A program made the translations under genes and the position numbers. A DNA stretch of 28,649 bases from a virus: IMG/VR virus record IMGVR_UViG_3300010297_000060, positions 1 through 28,649 of that record; one strand, given 5' to 3'. The stretch's first letter is position 1; the number at the start of each line of letters is the position of its first letter. This document shows positions 14,894-20,870 of this stretch, one piece after another. The notes under the pieces were generated by a model. It was not told the origin of the DNA. It did not search any database and was given only the letters and a program-made list of their open reading frames with translations.

Positions 14894-15687
14894 AACTCGT
14901 TAATCCAGTTGAATTTTTGTTGAAGTACTTGAGAAGTTTGCCGACCAAGGATGTCGTGCCAGTCTGGTTTAAGTGGCTTGACCTCAGGACGTATTTCATG
15001 GTCTCCGTAAGGGAATCCAACATCATGCTCCTGAGTGTATTGCTCCACGTTCTGGGTATTGTGGATAAACGGTTCCTCCCCGAGATATTCCCAGACCCCG
15101 TTCATCGTCCCTTGAGGGTCTTCAGTTAAGTCTTCGGCATGAACAAAGTGTAACTTGTCCTTGAACCGTGAAGCCGCTTCGTGAACTCGTTCGATAGCAA
15201 TTCCCACCGGGGGGTGCGATAACCATCCCTGAACCCTTTTATCGAGCGTTGTCCACTGAGCAGCGTTCTTAACTTCCGTAGCTGTCAGGACGGATGGGTG
15301 CGCCCGGAACTTTTTTTCCATAGAGCAAACAATCCCTCGTACATCCCGAACCGGAACGAGCACCTTAGCATCAGGCCACACCTTGAAGAGTTGGTCTATA
15401 TAACCAACCCATGCCCTGGATTTGTCAACTACCACGGGACGGTCGGTGATGGAGTTGAAAGCGTTCTCACACCCGGCTCGGATGTAATCGCAATACATAG
15501 TCTCCAACTCGGCCTTATTTGCAGACCCAGCCACATCTGAATTGAAGGCTCGACGAGCCTGAAACCCAAATTCATGGAGGGTTGATGTGGGGGTAGCATG
15601 GACACGGGGGTTCTGGGCCAGCAGATTTTGCAGCAAAGTAGAGCAAGACCGGGGTAGCCCGCTGGTGAAATGTAGAATTTTACCCAT
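14890..15687 (-). CDS. Sulfotransferase (265 aa)
   Basis: A PAPS-dependent sulfotransferase that would transfer sulfate from 3'-phosphoadenosine-5'-phosphosulfate to a hydroxyl, probably on a carbohydrate or tyrosine. The 5'-phosphosulfate-binding loop is at residues 8-20 (TSGLPRSCSTLLQ, with Cys where Gly is common in the loop). The 3'-phosphate-binding motif is at about 110-123 (LVPVRDVRGIVCSM, R114 and S122). A further conserved pattern is HAEDLTEDPQGTMNGVWEYL. Length is normal for the single-domain family. The gene abuts the LRR fibre gene (TAA directly followed by ATG). Encoding a sulfotransferase within the fibre cluster suggests modification of a virion or host surface glycan; this is inference. 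Confidence 0.85.
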   Translation of the reverse strand: MGKILHFTSGLPRSCSTLLQNLLAQNPRVHATPTSTLHEFGFQARRAFNSDVAGSANKAELETMYCDYIRAGCENAFNSITDRPVVVDKSRAWVGYIDQLFKVWPDAKVLVPVRDVRGIVCSMEKKFRAHPSVLTATEVKNAAQWTTLDKRVQGWLSHPPVGIAIERVHEAASRFKDKLHFVHAEDLTEDPQGTMNGVWEYLGEEPFIHNTQNVEQYTQEHDVGFPYGDHEIRPEVKPLKPDWHDILGRQTSQVLQQKFNWINEL

Positions 15688-16725
15688 TTATGTGAGGTCC
15701 TTAATGACTGTGATTCCGGTTTTTCCGGCAATGGTTTGTCCCGCCCCTGCTGTCCATGATGCATCTGAGGCCAAGGCGTGGACGGTGGCGATACTTGAGG
15801 AACCAAACGAAGTTGCACCCAGAGAAGTCTGTGGGCATCGCACATCAATAGAGGTCAGGCCAGTACAACCGGTAAAGGCCCAACTGCCGACACTGGTCAC
15901 CGTGCTCGGAATCACAAGCGAGGTCAGGCCAGAAGAGTCGAAGGCACCATAGTCTATGGTGGTTAGACCTTCAGGCAGATCAAGCGTTGTCAGGGCAGCG
16001 CAGTAATAAAAGGCATTGGCCCCGATCTCGGTCACTGTGCTCGGAATCTCAAGCGAGGGCAGGGCACCGCAACCGCTGAAGCAATAATCCCCCAAAGTGG
16101 TTATACTGTTAGGCAGATTAACCGAGGTCAGGGACCAGCATTGTTGAAAGTTGAAGTCGCCGACGGTGTTCGGTAAAGTGACCGAAGTCAGGTCACCTGC
16201 GTGATTGAGGTGCGCTTGCACCAACCCCTCGTGCATTTTTATATCAGTGATCCCACTGTAATAAAAGGCTCCAGTAGCGATGGTGGTCACCCCTGCCGGA
16301 ATCTCAATAGAGGTCAGGTTAGCGCAATTAAGGAAGCAATAACCCCCCAAAGTGGTTAGAGATGATGGGAGAACAACCGATTCCAAGGCAGTCGGAAAAC
16401 CACCACCTGAAAGCCCAGTAACCCCCTCCCCAAGTGCAACTCCTTTTGTTCCAACGGGAAATGTGGTATTGGGATTAATACTGCCAGAATACGGGTACGC
16501 TTTGACGACATTGGATGCGTCAGTGACATAGGTGAGTCGGTCCCGTCCTTCTGGCGAGGGCATCTTGAGAAAATCCTCCGACCGGACCGCATTAATCGGT
16601 CCATCTTCAAGAGCGATCCGAACGCTATCCCCTATAATCTGGAAGAGTTCGCCTTCTTTAATCGGAGTTGAGGACGCTTGTAATTCGGCTTGTGTGCCCC
16701 TGCGGATTCTAATTGGTGTGCTCAT
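15688..16725 (-). CDS. BspA-type leucine-rich-repeat fibre with Mtd-like N-terminus (345 aa)
   Basis: Residues 1-50 (IRIRRGTQAEL, then IKEGELFQI) match the N-terminal virion-attachment domain pattern seen in phage major tropism determinant and related fibres. Residues about 115-320 are consecutive BspA/LRR_5 repeats of about 22-24 aa with the pattern L-x-x-[IV]-x-[IL]-P-x-[ST]-[VL]-T-x-[IL]-G, for example LTSVNLPNSITTLGDYCFSG and LTSLVIPSTVTSVGSWAFTG. The C-terminal end is a short cap. BspA-type repeats mediate adhesion to surfaces and proteins. The combination indicates a virion-anchored adhesin or receptor-binding protein. DNA-level repeats in the gene could recombine and change repeat number. 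Confidence 0.8.
   Translation of the reverse strand: MSTPIRIRRGTQAELQASSTPIKEGELFQIIGDSVRIALEDGPINAVRSEDFLKMPSPEGRDRLTYVTDASNVVKAYPYSGSINPNTTFPVGTKGVALGEGVTGLSGGGFPTALESVVLPSSLTTLGGYCFLNCANLTSIEIPAGVTTIATGAFYYSGITDIKMHEGLVQAHLNHAGDLTSVTLPNTVGDFNFQQCWSLTSVNLPNSITTLGDYCFSGCGALPSLEIPSTVTEIGANAFYYCAALTTLDLPEGLTTIDYGAFDSSGLTSLVIPSTVTSVGSWAFTGCTGLTSIDVRCPQTSLGATSFGSSSIATVHALASDASWTAGAGQTIAGKTGITVIKDLT
15895..16370. repeat. Degenerate direct repeats coding the LRR array
   Basis: Long near-identical blocks recur within the LRR gene. One starts GTGCTCGGAATC at 15901 and again at 16037, each followed by the near-identical CAAGCGAGG. Another, CCCCCAAAGTGGTTA, occurs at about 16089 and 16345. The DNA repeats follow the 22-24 residue protein repeat and would allow in-frame recombination. 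Confidence 0.75.
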
Positions 16726-16744
16726 ATCTAATTGAATTTAGGTT

Positions 16745-18163
16745 TTAGTAAGTGTTGAATGACGATAAATCGACGGGGGTCAAAGTAGAGGAAGGCTTTC
16801 CGTTTGCGGTAGATAGTGAGTCCATCACGGATTGAACTTGAGCTTGGTTGTTGGTCACATCACTACCGCTTCCCCCAAAACCACCATTCCATACAGTGAT
16901 TAAGACGAGTTCCCCATTGATGATGATGAAGGACGGGCTGCCGGAGTCGTATAATTCGATTCCCGGGGAATCCCAGACCCGGTTATCTGCGGGTTGATCG
17001 ACAAATTCATATCGTTTGGCATCGGTAGGATAAGTCCAGGTGCCGAGTTTATTTTGACCATTCAAATCATGCACCATCCCATGCTCCTGCTGGTCCAGCA
17101 ACAAGCCCGGTATTTTGTTAGCGTATGGGCTAACCCACGGGAGGTACGATTGATAGTTAGTGGGAAGAACTTTGGCAGGGACAACCCCCGCGGGGAGGGC
17201 TGAATCAAACAACCCAACCATCAAGTCCGACCCAATTCCGGTATCGTAATAGACCCGCTCTTTTGCAATGGTCGTCCTGTAAATCAGGGTCCCGTCCATC
17301 TGGAGGAAATACACCTTGCTGTTAATGGGCGGGTGGAAAGAAGAATGGTGGCATGACATCCAGTGCCAAGGACTGATAGCTGTGGCGGCCGGAGAACGCC
17401 TATGGGTTGATTCCCCGCTGCGAATGTGGGACGGGCTAATACAAGACAGGTCAATGTCTGCCGCCCAGAAGTTCGGGTTTCGGATGAACTCATCAACCCC
17501 ACCTCTGGTTTCTGAGGCATCCGTATAATTTGAGTTCGACGGGAATGATGTGTATAAATGTCGGGCAACGTCCCGGTCTGTGCCAGCAATACGGGAGTCC
17601 ACTGCCAGTTCGGCATCTCTCATCATACTTCCGGCCTCAAACTCTTTGAAAACATCCACCGTCGACGATACCGATTCCGTCATTGCGATTGCAATATCCG
17701 GGGTGCGGTCAACCCCTACTGACTCAATTTCCGGCAAGAAGCGGGCGTAAATCTTTGCTGTCCCTACGGAAACATGGGTCACAAGCCCCTCCGAATCCAC
17801 CGTTGCAATAGCAGGAGTATCGGAAACCCATTCGATTTCCGACGATTCCGGCAGACTCACCAGACCCCAATCAATCGACAGTTGAAAGTCCTCGACGGAT
17901 GTCGCAGAAGTTTCGCGATCCCAAACCCGGCCATTATATGTGACCTCTGCTGTCGAACCAGGGACTGTTACCCTTGGAATCGGGTCCGATTTGACAATCA
18001 CTGGAATCACGGGGTCCTTCGTAATTCCCCCTCCATTAATTTCTGAGATCAGGGTTGTAGACGGTTCGCTCAGCGATACGCTCTCTCCAAACTGGACGGC
18101 CTTTCTCGGCTCAACCGGGACAGCAATCCTTTTCCCATTCGACTGGGAAAACATTAACTCCAT
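16745..18163 (-). CDS. Virion-associated protein with Ig-like (BIG2) and trypsin-fold domains (472 aa)
   Basis: Residues 1-50 repeat the plan of the 57-aa neighbour (FSQSNGKRIAVPVE, then SEINGGGI). Residues about 65-150 form a bacterial Ig-like BIG2 domain (SEIEWVSDTPAIATVDSEGL, then VSVGTAKIYARF). Residues about 235-430 resemble a PA-clan trypsin-like protease. Possible catalytic residues are His in ISPWHWMSCHH (H272 or H273), Asp in GSDLMVGLFDSALP (D313) and Ser in YDSGSPSF (S407, the GDSGGP position), followed by INGELVLITVW. All three triad motifs are in the right order and spacing. The protease may act on host surface protein or cleave virion components; this is inference. The start forms TAATG with the preceding stop. 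Confidence 0.7.
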   Translation of the reverse strand: MELMFSQSNGKRIAVPVEPRKAVQFGESVSLSEPSTTLISEINGGGITKDPVIPVIVKSDPIPRVTVPGSTAEVTYNGRVWDRETSATSVEDFQLSIDWGLVSLPESSEIEWVSDTPAIATVDSEGLVTHVSVGTAKIYARFLPEIESVGVDRTPDIAIAMTESVSSTVDVFKEFEAGSMMRDAELAVDSRIAGTDRDVARHLYTSFPSNSNYTDASETRGGVDEFIRNPNFWAADIDLSCISPSHIRSGESTHRRSPAATAISPWHWMSCHHSSFHPPINSKVYFLQMDGTLIYRTTIAKERVYYDTGIGSDLMVGLFDSALPAGVVPAKVLPTNYQSYLPWVSPYANKIPGLLLDQQEHGMVHDLNGQNKLGTWTYPTDAKRYEFVDQPADNRVWDSPGIELYDSGSPSFIIINGELVLITVWNGGFGGSGSDVTNNQAQVQSVMDSLSTANGKPSSTLTPVDLSSFNTY

Positions 18164-18336
18164 TACAGGGGGCCCCCGTCAATTTCGGTCGGCAACACCC
18201 GTGGATCATCAACGGTAACGAACTCAGGTTCACCGTCCTCGTTAAGGATAAGGATCGGCTTGTTGGAATCGAGCAGCAACTCAAACCGCTTTCCATCGCT
18301 GCGCTCAAAAGTAAATGCTACTGGCTGACCACTCAT
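18163..18336 (-). CDS. Small protein (57 aa), first gene of the late operon
   Basis: ATG 18336 opens a 57-codon frame with FTFERSDGKRFELLLDSNK at residues 8-26 and the C-terminus VLPTEIDGGPL. The whole protein parallels the first ~47 residues of the next gene product (FSQSNGKRIAVPVEP and LISEINGGGI), so the two look like a duplicated module. Its C-terminal TEIDGG-P-L also matches the end of the 150-aa protein at 1243-1695. It is the first gene after the integrase and follows an operator/promoter by 12 nt. No Shine-Dalgarno is visible. A virion-docking or assembly peptide is a guess from this sharing. Confidence 0.7.
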   Translation of the reverse strand: MSGQPVAFTFERSDGKRFELLLDSNKPILILNEDGEPEFVTVDDPRVLPTEIDGGPL

Positions 18337-18344
18337 AATAGCCA

Positions 18345-18372
18345 GCTATATCACGATGTGATACTCGGTCAA
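18345..18372 (-). promoter_or_regulatory. Late-operon promoter with perfect 15-bp palindromic operator
   Basis: On the minus strand TTGACC (18372-18367), a 16-bp spacer, and TATAGC (18350-18345) preceded by an extended TGA. The palindrome TATCAC-ATC-GTGATA (18363-18349) is perfect and fills the spacer, so a bound repressor or activator would sit on the promoter. The -10 is only 8 nt before the ATG at 18336, implying a leaderless or almost leaderless mRNA. The sequence from palindrome to ATG closely resembles that before the capsid gene. Confidence 0.6.
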
Positions 18373-18377
18373 TCTTT

Positions 18378-19445
18378 TCATAGTTTCCAAAGCATTGACG
18401 CTTCACTGGGGTCAATCTGCCCCTTGTAATGCCTAATGAACGTCCGAGAGTTTTGGTGTCCCATGTTCTCCATCGCCCACTCCATGCCTTTGTGGTAGGC
18501 GCAGGTTCCGAATGTGTGCCTTGATACATCATGGCTCCACTCGTACCCCAGTTGATTGCAGACCTTCGTGATGTTGGTTCGGAAATTACGGTAGGTCATT
18601 GGGCAGACTTTCCCATGCCCTCCCTTGTATAGCTTCCACAAATCCCCGAGGCCGTACAGCGTCCTTGGGGTTCGGGTCTTACTGATGGCTGCCGGAATAT
18701 TAATGATTTTCCGCTTTGGGTCCAGGTCTTCGTGGCGCAACCCCATAAACTCTCCCTTGGGCCGAATCCCGGTCAGGAAAAGGAGGGCGACAGGGAACTT
18801 GATTTTATCCGGGCTGACCTCGATAAACTTCCAAACCATCTCCGGGGTCCAGAATTTGATGTGGTCACGGTCAGTCTTGGGCAATCGCCACTTGATTTGC
18901 TTGGTGTCAATGGTCGTCCAGCCCTGTTCTCTGGCCCAGTTGAAAAATGTCACTAGCCTGGAGCGGGATGTCTCTCGGCTGGTTTCCCCTCCGTGAGCAG
19001 TCAAGCAATACTTGACAACTAAATCGGCAGTAAAAGAGACAACAGGCCAGTCTTCCCGGCTCATCATAAACTGGTCGAGTATATAGGTCGCGTTTTTGCG
19101 GTAGGACTCTCGAACATTTCGCCTCTCCATGTCCCGACAATATGCGTCTCTGGCGTACTGGAGCGTCACTGAGCGGGGGACTATGGCAACCTGTAAGAAT
19201 TCCTTAATAGTTGCATCCATGTCCACCCCTGCCTGCTTGCACCGAAGACGAGCCAACTGGATAAGTAGCTTTTCCTCGTGGGTTACATCAACCACCGGAG
19301 TGAAAGGCTGGAACTCCTGTGCCCAGTCCACAGCCTCCCACTCGGCAGCAAAATACTTCGACTTATCCTTGCCGTCCTCGATATACCGGACTCGCCAAGG
19401 TAATTTTCTCCCCTCTTGCTTCGATATTTTCCTTATTGATACCAT
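18378..19445 (-). CDS. int: Tyrosine recombinase (phage integrase, 355 aa)
   Basis: The site-specific recombinase for integration at attP. The catalytic domain shows the first Arg in TGIRPKGEF (R228), a beta-hairpin Lys in SKTRTPRTL (about K256), the HxxR box HDVSRHTFGT (H305, R309), then GHQNSRTFIRHY with H330 and the nucleophile Y340. The N-terminus (SIRKISKQEGRKLPWRVRYI) resembles an arm-binding domain and a SAM-like core-binding region follows. An in-frame ATG lies 16 codons further up, but that extension is hydrophobic and unlikely. The gene is next to the 49-bp tRNA-Gly segment at 19598-19646, as expected for an integrase/attP pair. Confidence 0.92.
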   Translation of the reverse strand: MVSIRKISKQEGRKLPWRVRYIEDGKDKSKYFAAEWEAVDWAQEFQPFTPVVDVTHEEKLLIQLARLRCKQAGVDMDATIKEFLQVAIVPRSVTLQYARDAYCRDMERRNVRESYRKNATYILDQFMMSREDWPVVSFTADLVVKYCLTAHGGETSRETSRSRLVTFFNWAREQGWTTIDTKQIKWRLPKTDRDHIKFWTPEMVWKFIEVSPDKIKFPVALLFLTGIRPKGEFMGLRHEDLDPKRKIINIPAAISKTRTPRTLYGLGDLWKLYKGGHGKVCPMTYRNFRTNITKVCNQLGYEWSHDVSRHTFGTCAYHKGMEWAMENMGHQNSRTFIRHYKGQIDPSEASMLWKL

Positions 19446-19499
19446 TGTCTCAGCCCAAGCCAGTACCAAAATAGCCCAAATTCCGGCATACAAATGTTG

Positions 19500-19542
19500 C
19501 TATTTGTAATAGTTTGTAACATTGGTTGCACTATTTGTGATA
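19500..19542. repeat. Direct repeats between int and attP: candidate arm-type or operator sites
   Basis: CTATTTGTAATA (19500-19511) and CTATTTGTGATA (19531-19542) differ at one base, and a third related copy, TTTGTAACA, lies at 19513-19521. They lie upstream of int and within 56-98 bp of the tRNA-derived core, where arm-type integrase, excisionase or host-factor sites usually lie. The last copy also contains the window-wide TGTATCACAAA motif on the minus strand. Confidence 0.55.
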
Positions 19543-19595
19543 CAGTTGCTTTCGTTAATAGGCCCAGTGTTTATGCTGGACCCCGCTTGATTACT

Positions 19596-19646
<51 letters not shown>

Positions 19647-19687
19647 AACGGTGAACCCCTTTACTATGCGGGATAAGCAAGACATTG

Positions 19688-19702
19688 GCCCAAGGTTTGG
19701 GC
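19688..19702 (-). terminator. Possible weak terminator hairpin after the 59-aa RHH gene
   Basis: GCCCAA-loop-TTGGGC (19688-19702) forms a 6-bp hairpin with a 3-nt loop, 7 bp downstream of the stop of the minus-strand ribbon-helix-helix gene. The following minus-strand sequence has only a few T residues, so intrinsic termination would be weak at best. Confidence 0.3.
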
Positions 19703-19708
19703 TGAACT

Positions 19709-19888
19709 CTAGGATTCGTGCTCCTGTAACCACTCCTTTATACCCTTCTCAAGGAAAAGCTGTATCTGCATATTGCGTGAACGTGTTTCCTTGTGAGCTA
19801 TCTGCCCAAGTTTCTTAAGGGTTTTCTCCGGAATGGCGATAGATGTCTGTATCACTCCGGGGGCACGGCCGGTTGAGTTTTTTTTCAT
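19709..19888 (-). CDS. Ribbon-helix-helix regulator, Arc/CopG-type (59 aa)
   Basis: A 59-codon gene from ATG 19888 to TAG. After a short basic arm (MKKNSTGRAPG) comes a beta strand VIQTSIAIP, a helix (EKTLKKLGQIAHKE) and a second helix (SRNMQIQLFLEKGIKEWLQE). This is the strand-helix-helix plan and length of Arc/MetJ/CopG repressors. It is transcribed away from the 42-aa protein of similar fold at 20020, with 131 bp between them. A TTGACA (19924-19919, minus strand) stands 30 nt before the ATG with an AT-rich stretch after it. Repression of the divergent early genes is the obvious hypothesis but is inferred. Confidence 0.75.
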   Translation of the reverse strand: MKKNSTGRAPGVIQTSIAIPEKTLKKLGQIAHKETRSRNMQIQLFLEKGIKEWLQEHES

Positions 19889-20019
19889 TAATTTATGATT
19901 TATCTACAAAAACCGAACTGTCAATAAATTTCCTTACACTGTGAGTTTTATAGTTGACTTGTGACATTTCCCATGAGTGAAAATATATAGAACTAAATGT
20001 AAAAAAACCATTCATTCAT
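19889..20019. promoter_or_regulatory. Divergent regulatory region between the two RHH genes
   Basis: An AT-rich intergenic region. Plus-strand promoter candidate: GTGACA (19961-19966), a 17-bp spacer, TATATA (19984-19989). Minus-strand: a perfect -35 TTGACA (19924-19919) with AT-rich sequence at the -10 distance but no good TATAAT. Several short GTGA/TGAC words (GTGAG 19941, TTGACT 19954, GTGAC 19961, GAGTGA 19975) cluster in the middle, as small repeated operator half-sites for ribbon-helix-helix repressors would. None is a confirmed operator. Confidence 0.5.
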
Positions 20020-20148
20020 ATGAACCAAACCATTGTTATAGAAATTCCATTGAGCCTACACGAACAGGTTTATAGGATTGCTCTGATAGAAAATACTTCC
20101 TTCGAAGAAGCCTTTGTCGAGCTTGTTTTACTTGGTATGAAATTGTAG
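20020..20148 (+). CDS. Tiny ribbon-helix-helix protein (42 aa)
   Basis: A 42-codon frame from ATG 20020 to TAG 20148: strand NQTIVIEIP, helix (LSLHEQVYRIALIEN) and second helix (SFEEAFVELVLLGMKL). The spacing fits a minimal ribbon-helix-helix fold, close to the smallest known CopG/Arc-like regulators. No Shine-Dalgarno is seen; a plausible promoter (GTGACA-17-TATATA) lies 30 bp upstream. It faces away from the 59-aa RHH gene and precedes the HTH gene at 20203 by 54 bp. It could be the second (antirepressor or early repressor) partner of the switch. The short length leaves some doubt that it is expressed. Confidence 0.6.
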   Translation: MNQTIVIEIPLSLHEQVYRIALIENTSFEEAFVELVLLGMKL

Positions 20149-20180
20149 ATTTTTTCTAAATATTTCTTTACAGGTATAAT

Positions 20181-20197
20181 GTGATATATAATATCAC
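20181..20197. promoter_or_regulatory. Early promoter region with perfect inverted repeat
   Basis: GTGATAT-ATA-ATATCAC (20181-20197) is a perfect 7-bp inverted repeat with a 3-bp centre. It lies over two consensus -10 boxes, TATAAT at 20175-20180 and at 20187-20192; no convincing -35 precedes either. The halves are those of the TATCAC/GTGATA operator in everted order. TATCACATC here also matches the operator at 18349-18363. The ATG at 20203 is only 10 nt after the second -10. Confidence 0.55.
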
Positions 20198-20202
20198 ATC
20201 AT

Positions 20203-20487
20203 ATGGAAAATACTACGCACCGAGAAATAGCGGTCGCCCTGATTGATAAGATGTTTGCCGCTCCCGGCAGCTTCACTATCAGCCTACAAAAGACGGGTGA
20301 CGTAATTGATATCCTAGCGGGTCGACCAAAAGACTTTCTCACCCTAGAAGCGGTGGCGAGAGAGTTTGGTGTGACCTCAGCCACAATCCGGAGGCGCTAC
20401 ATTGAAAGCGGGGAACTGACTCGGACACGACTTGGGTTCCGTCGCTGCGATGTGGAGCGTGTCAAAACCCGGGAACTGTCGGCATGA
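20203..20487 (+). CDS. Excisionase/MerR-like helix-turn-helix protein (94 aa)
   Basis: A 94-aa protein. The N-terminal third is unassigned. Residues about 46-70 form a helix-turn-helix, LTLEAVAREFGVTSATIRRR, followed by a wing-like segment YIESGELTRTRLGFRRCDVE in which recognition helix and wing resemble excisionase or MerR-type winged helices. It is the first gene of the right-hand operon and lies close to integrase and attP, so an excisionase or early regulator is plausible. Its own promoter carries an inverted repeat, so autoregulation is possible. The 3' end overlaps the next gene by 4 bp. Confidence 0.7.
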   Translation: MENTTHREIAVALIDKMFAAPGSFTISLQKTGDVIDILAGRPKDFLTLEAVAREFGVTSATIRRRYIESGELTRTRLGFRRCDVERVKTRELSA

Positions 20488-20870
20488 AAGACTTCGAGCT
20501 AAGGGAAGTTGCCGCTGTCCTCGCAGCAATGCAAAAGGTTTCCACCGATGGCGAACAGTTTATGGTTGTTCCGGACGGATTCCGACTTGAGAGCATCCAG
20601 GGCTTTCAGCCACGCCCCTCCCGTATTATGGGGCATTTTGCCACTACCGACCCTAAAAGCTGGGGTAAATATGTGGAGAAGTTCAAGGGGCCGGAAATGG
20701 TTGTCTTCGCCCAGAAAGACAAGGCTATTGCCGTGTTCGACTTCCACACCAAAGACAGCCCCGCATGGGGCGATCATATCGCAATTTACAAAGGCGAACC
20801 GCAGGACCTCGCCCCGCACCTCACTGATGTAACCGTCCTACACGGACAATTCGATGGAATCACTTTATGA
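20484..20870 (+). CDS. DUF2303-like protein, short form (128 aa)
   Basis: The sequence VVPDGFRLESIQGF, a tract with P-R-x-x-G-x-F-x-T-x-D-x-x-S (PRPSRIMGHFATTDPKSW), and a final block AVFDFHTKDSPAWGDHIAIY match the start of DUF2303-type phage proteins. Those are usually about twice this length; here the protein ends soon after the WGDH block, so it appears to be a naturally short or truncated form. The overlap of its stop with the next ATG (20867) shows it is part of the operon and not a decayed fragment. The function of DUF2303 is not established; it often occurs in phage recombination or replication regions. Confidence 0.6.
   Translation: MKDFELREVAAVLAAMQKVSTDGEQFMVVPDGFRLESIQGFQPRPSRIMGHFATTDPKSWGKYVEKFKGPEMVVFAQKDKAIAVFDFHTKDSPAWGDHIAIYKGEPQDLAPHLTDVTVLHGQFDGITL

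Noticed and set aside
15688-16725. Diversity-generating retroelement target
   Set aside because: The N-terminus resembles Mtd, but no reverse transcriptase, no adenine-substituted repeat pair and no C-type lectin fold was seen in the window.
18111-18308. 65-codon minus-strand ORF at the start of the late operon
   Set aside because: It is in a different frame from the 57-aa gene at 18163-18336, which has the better start, the TAATG junction and sequence similarity to its neighbour.
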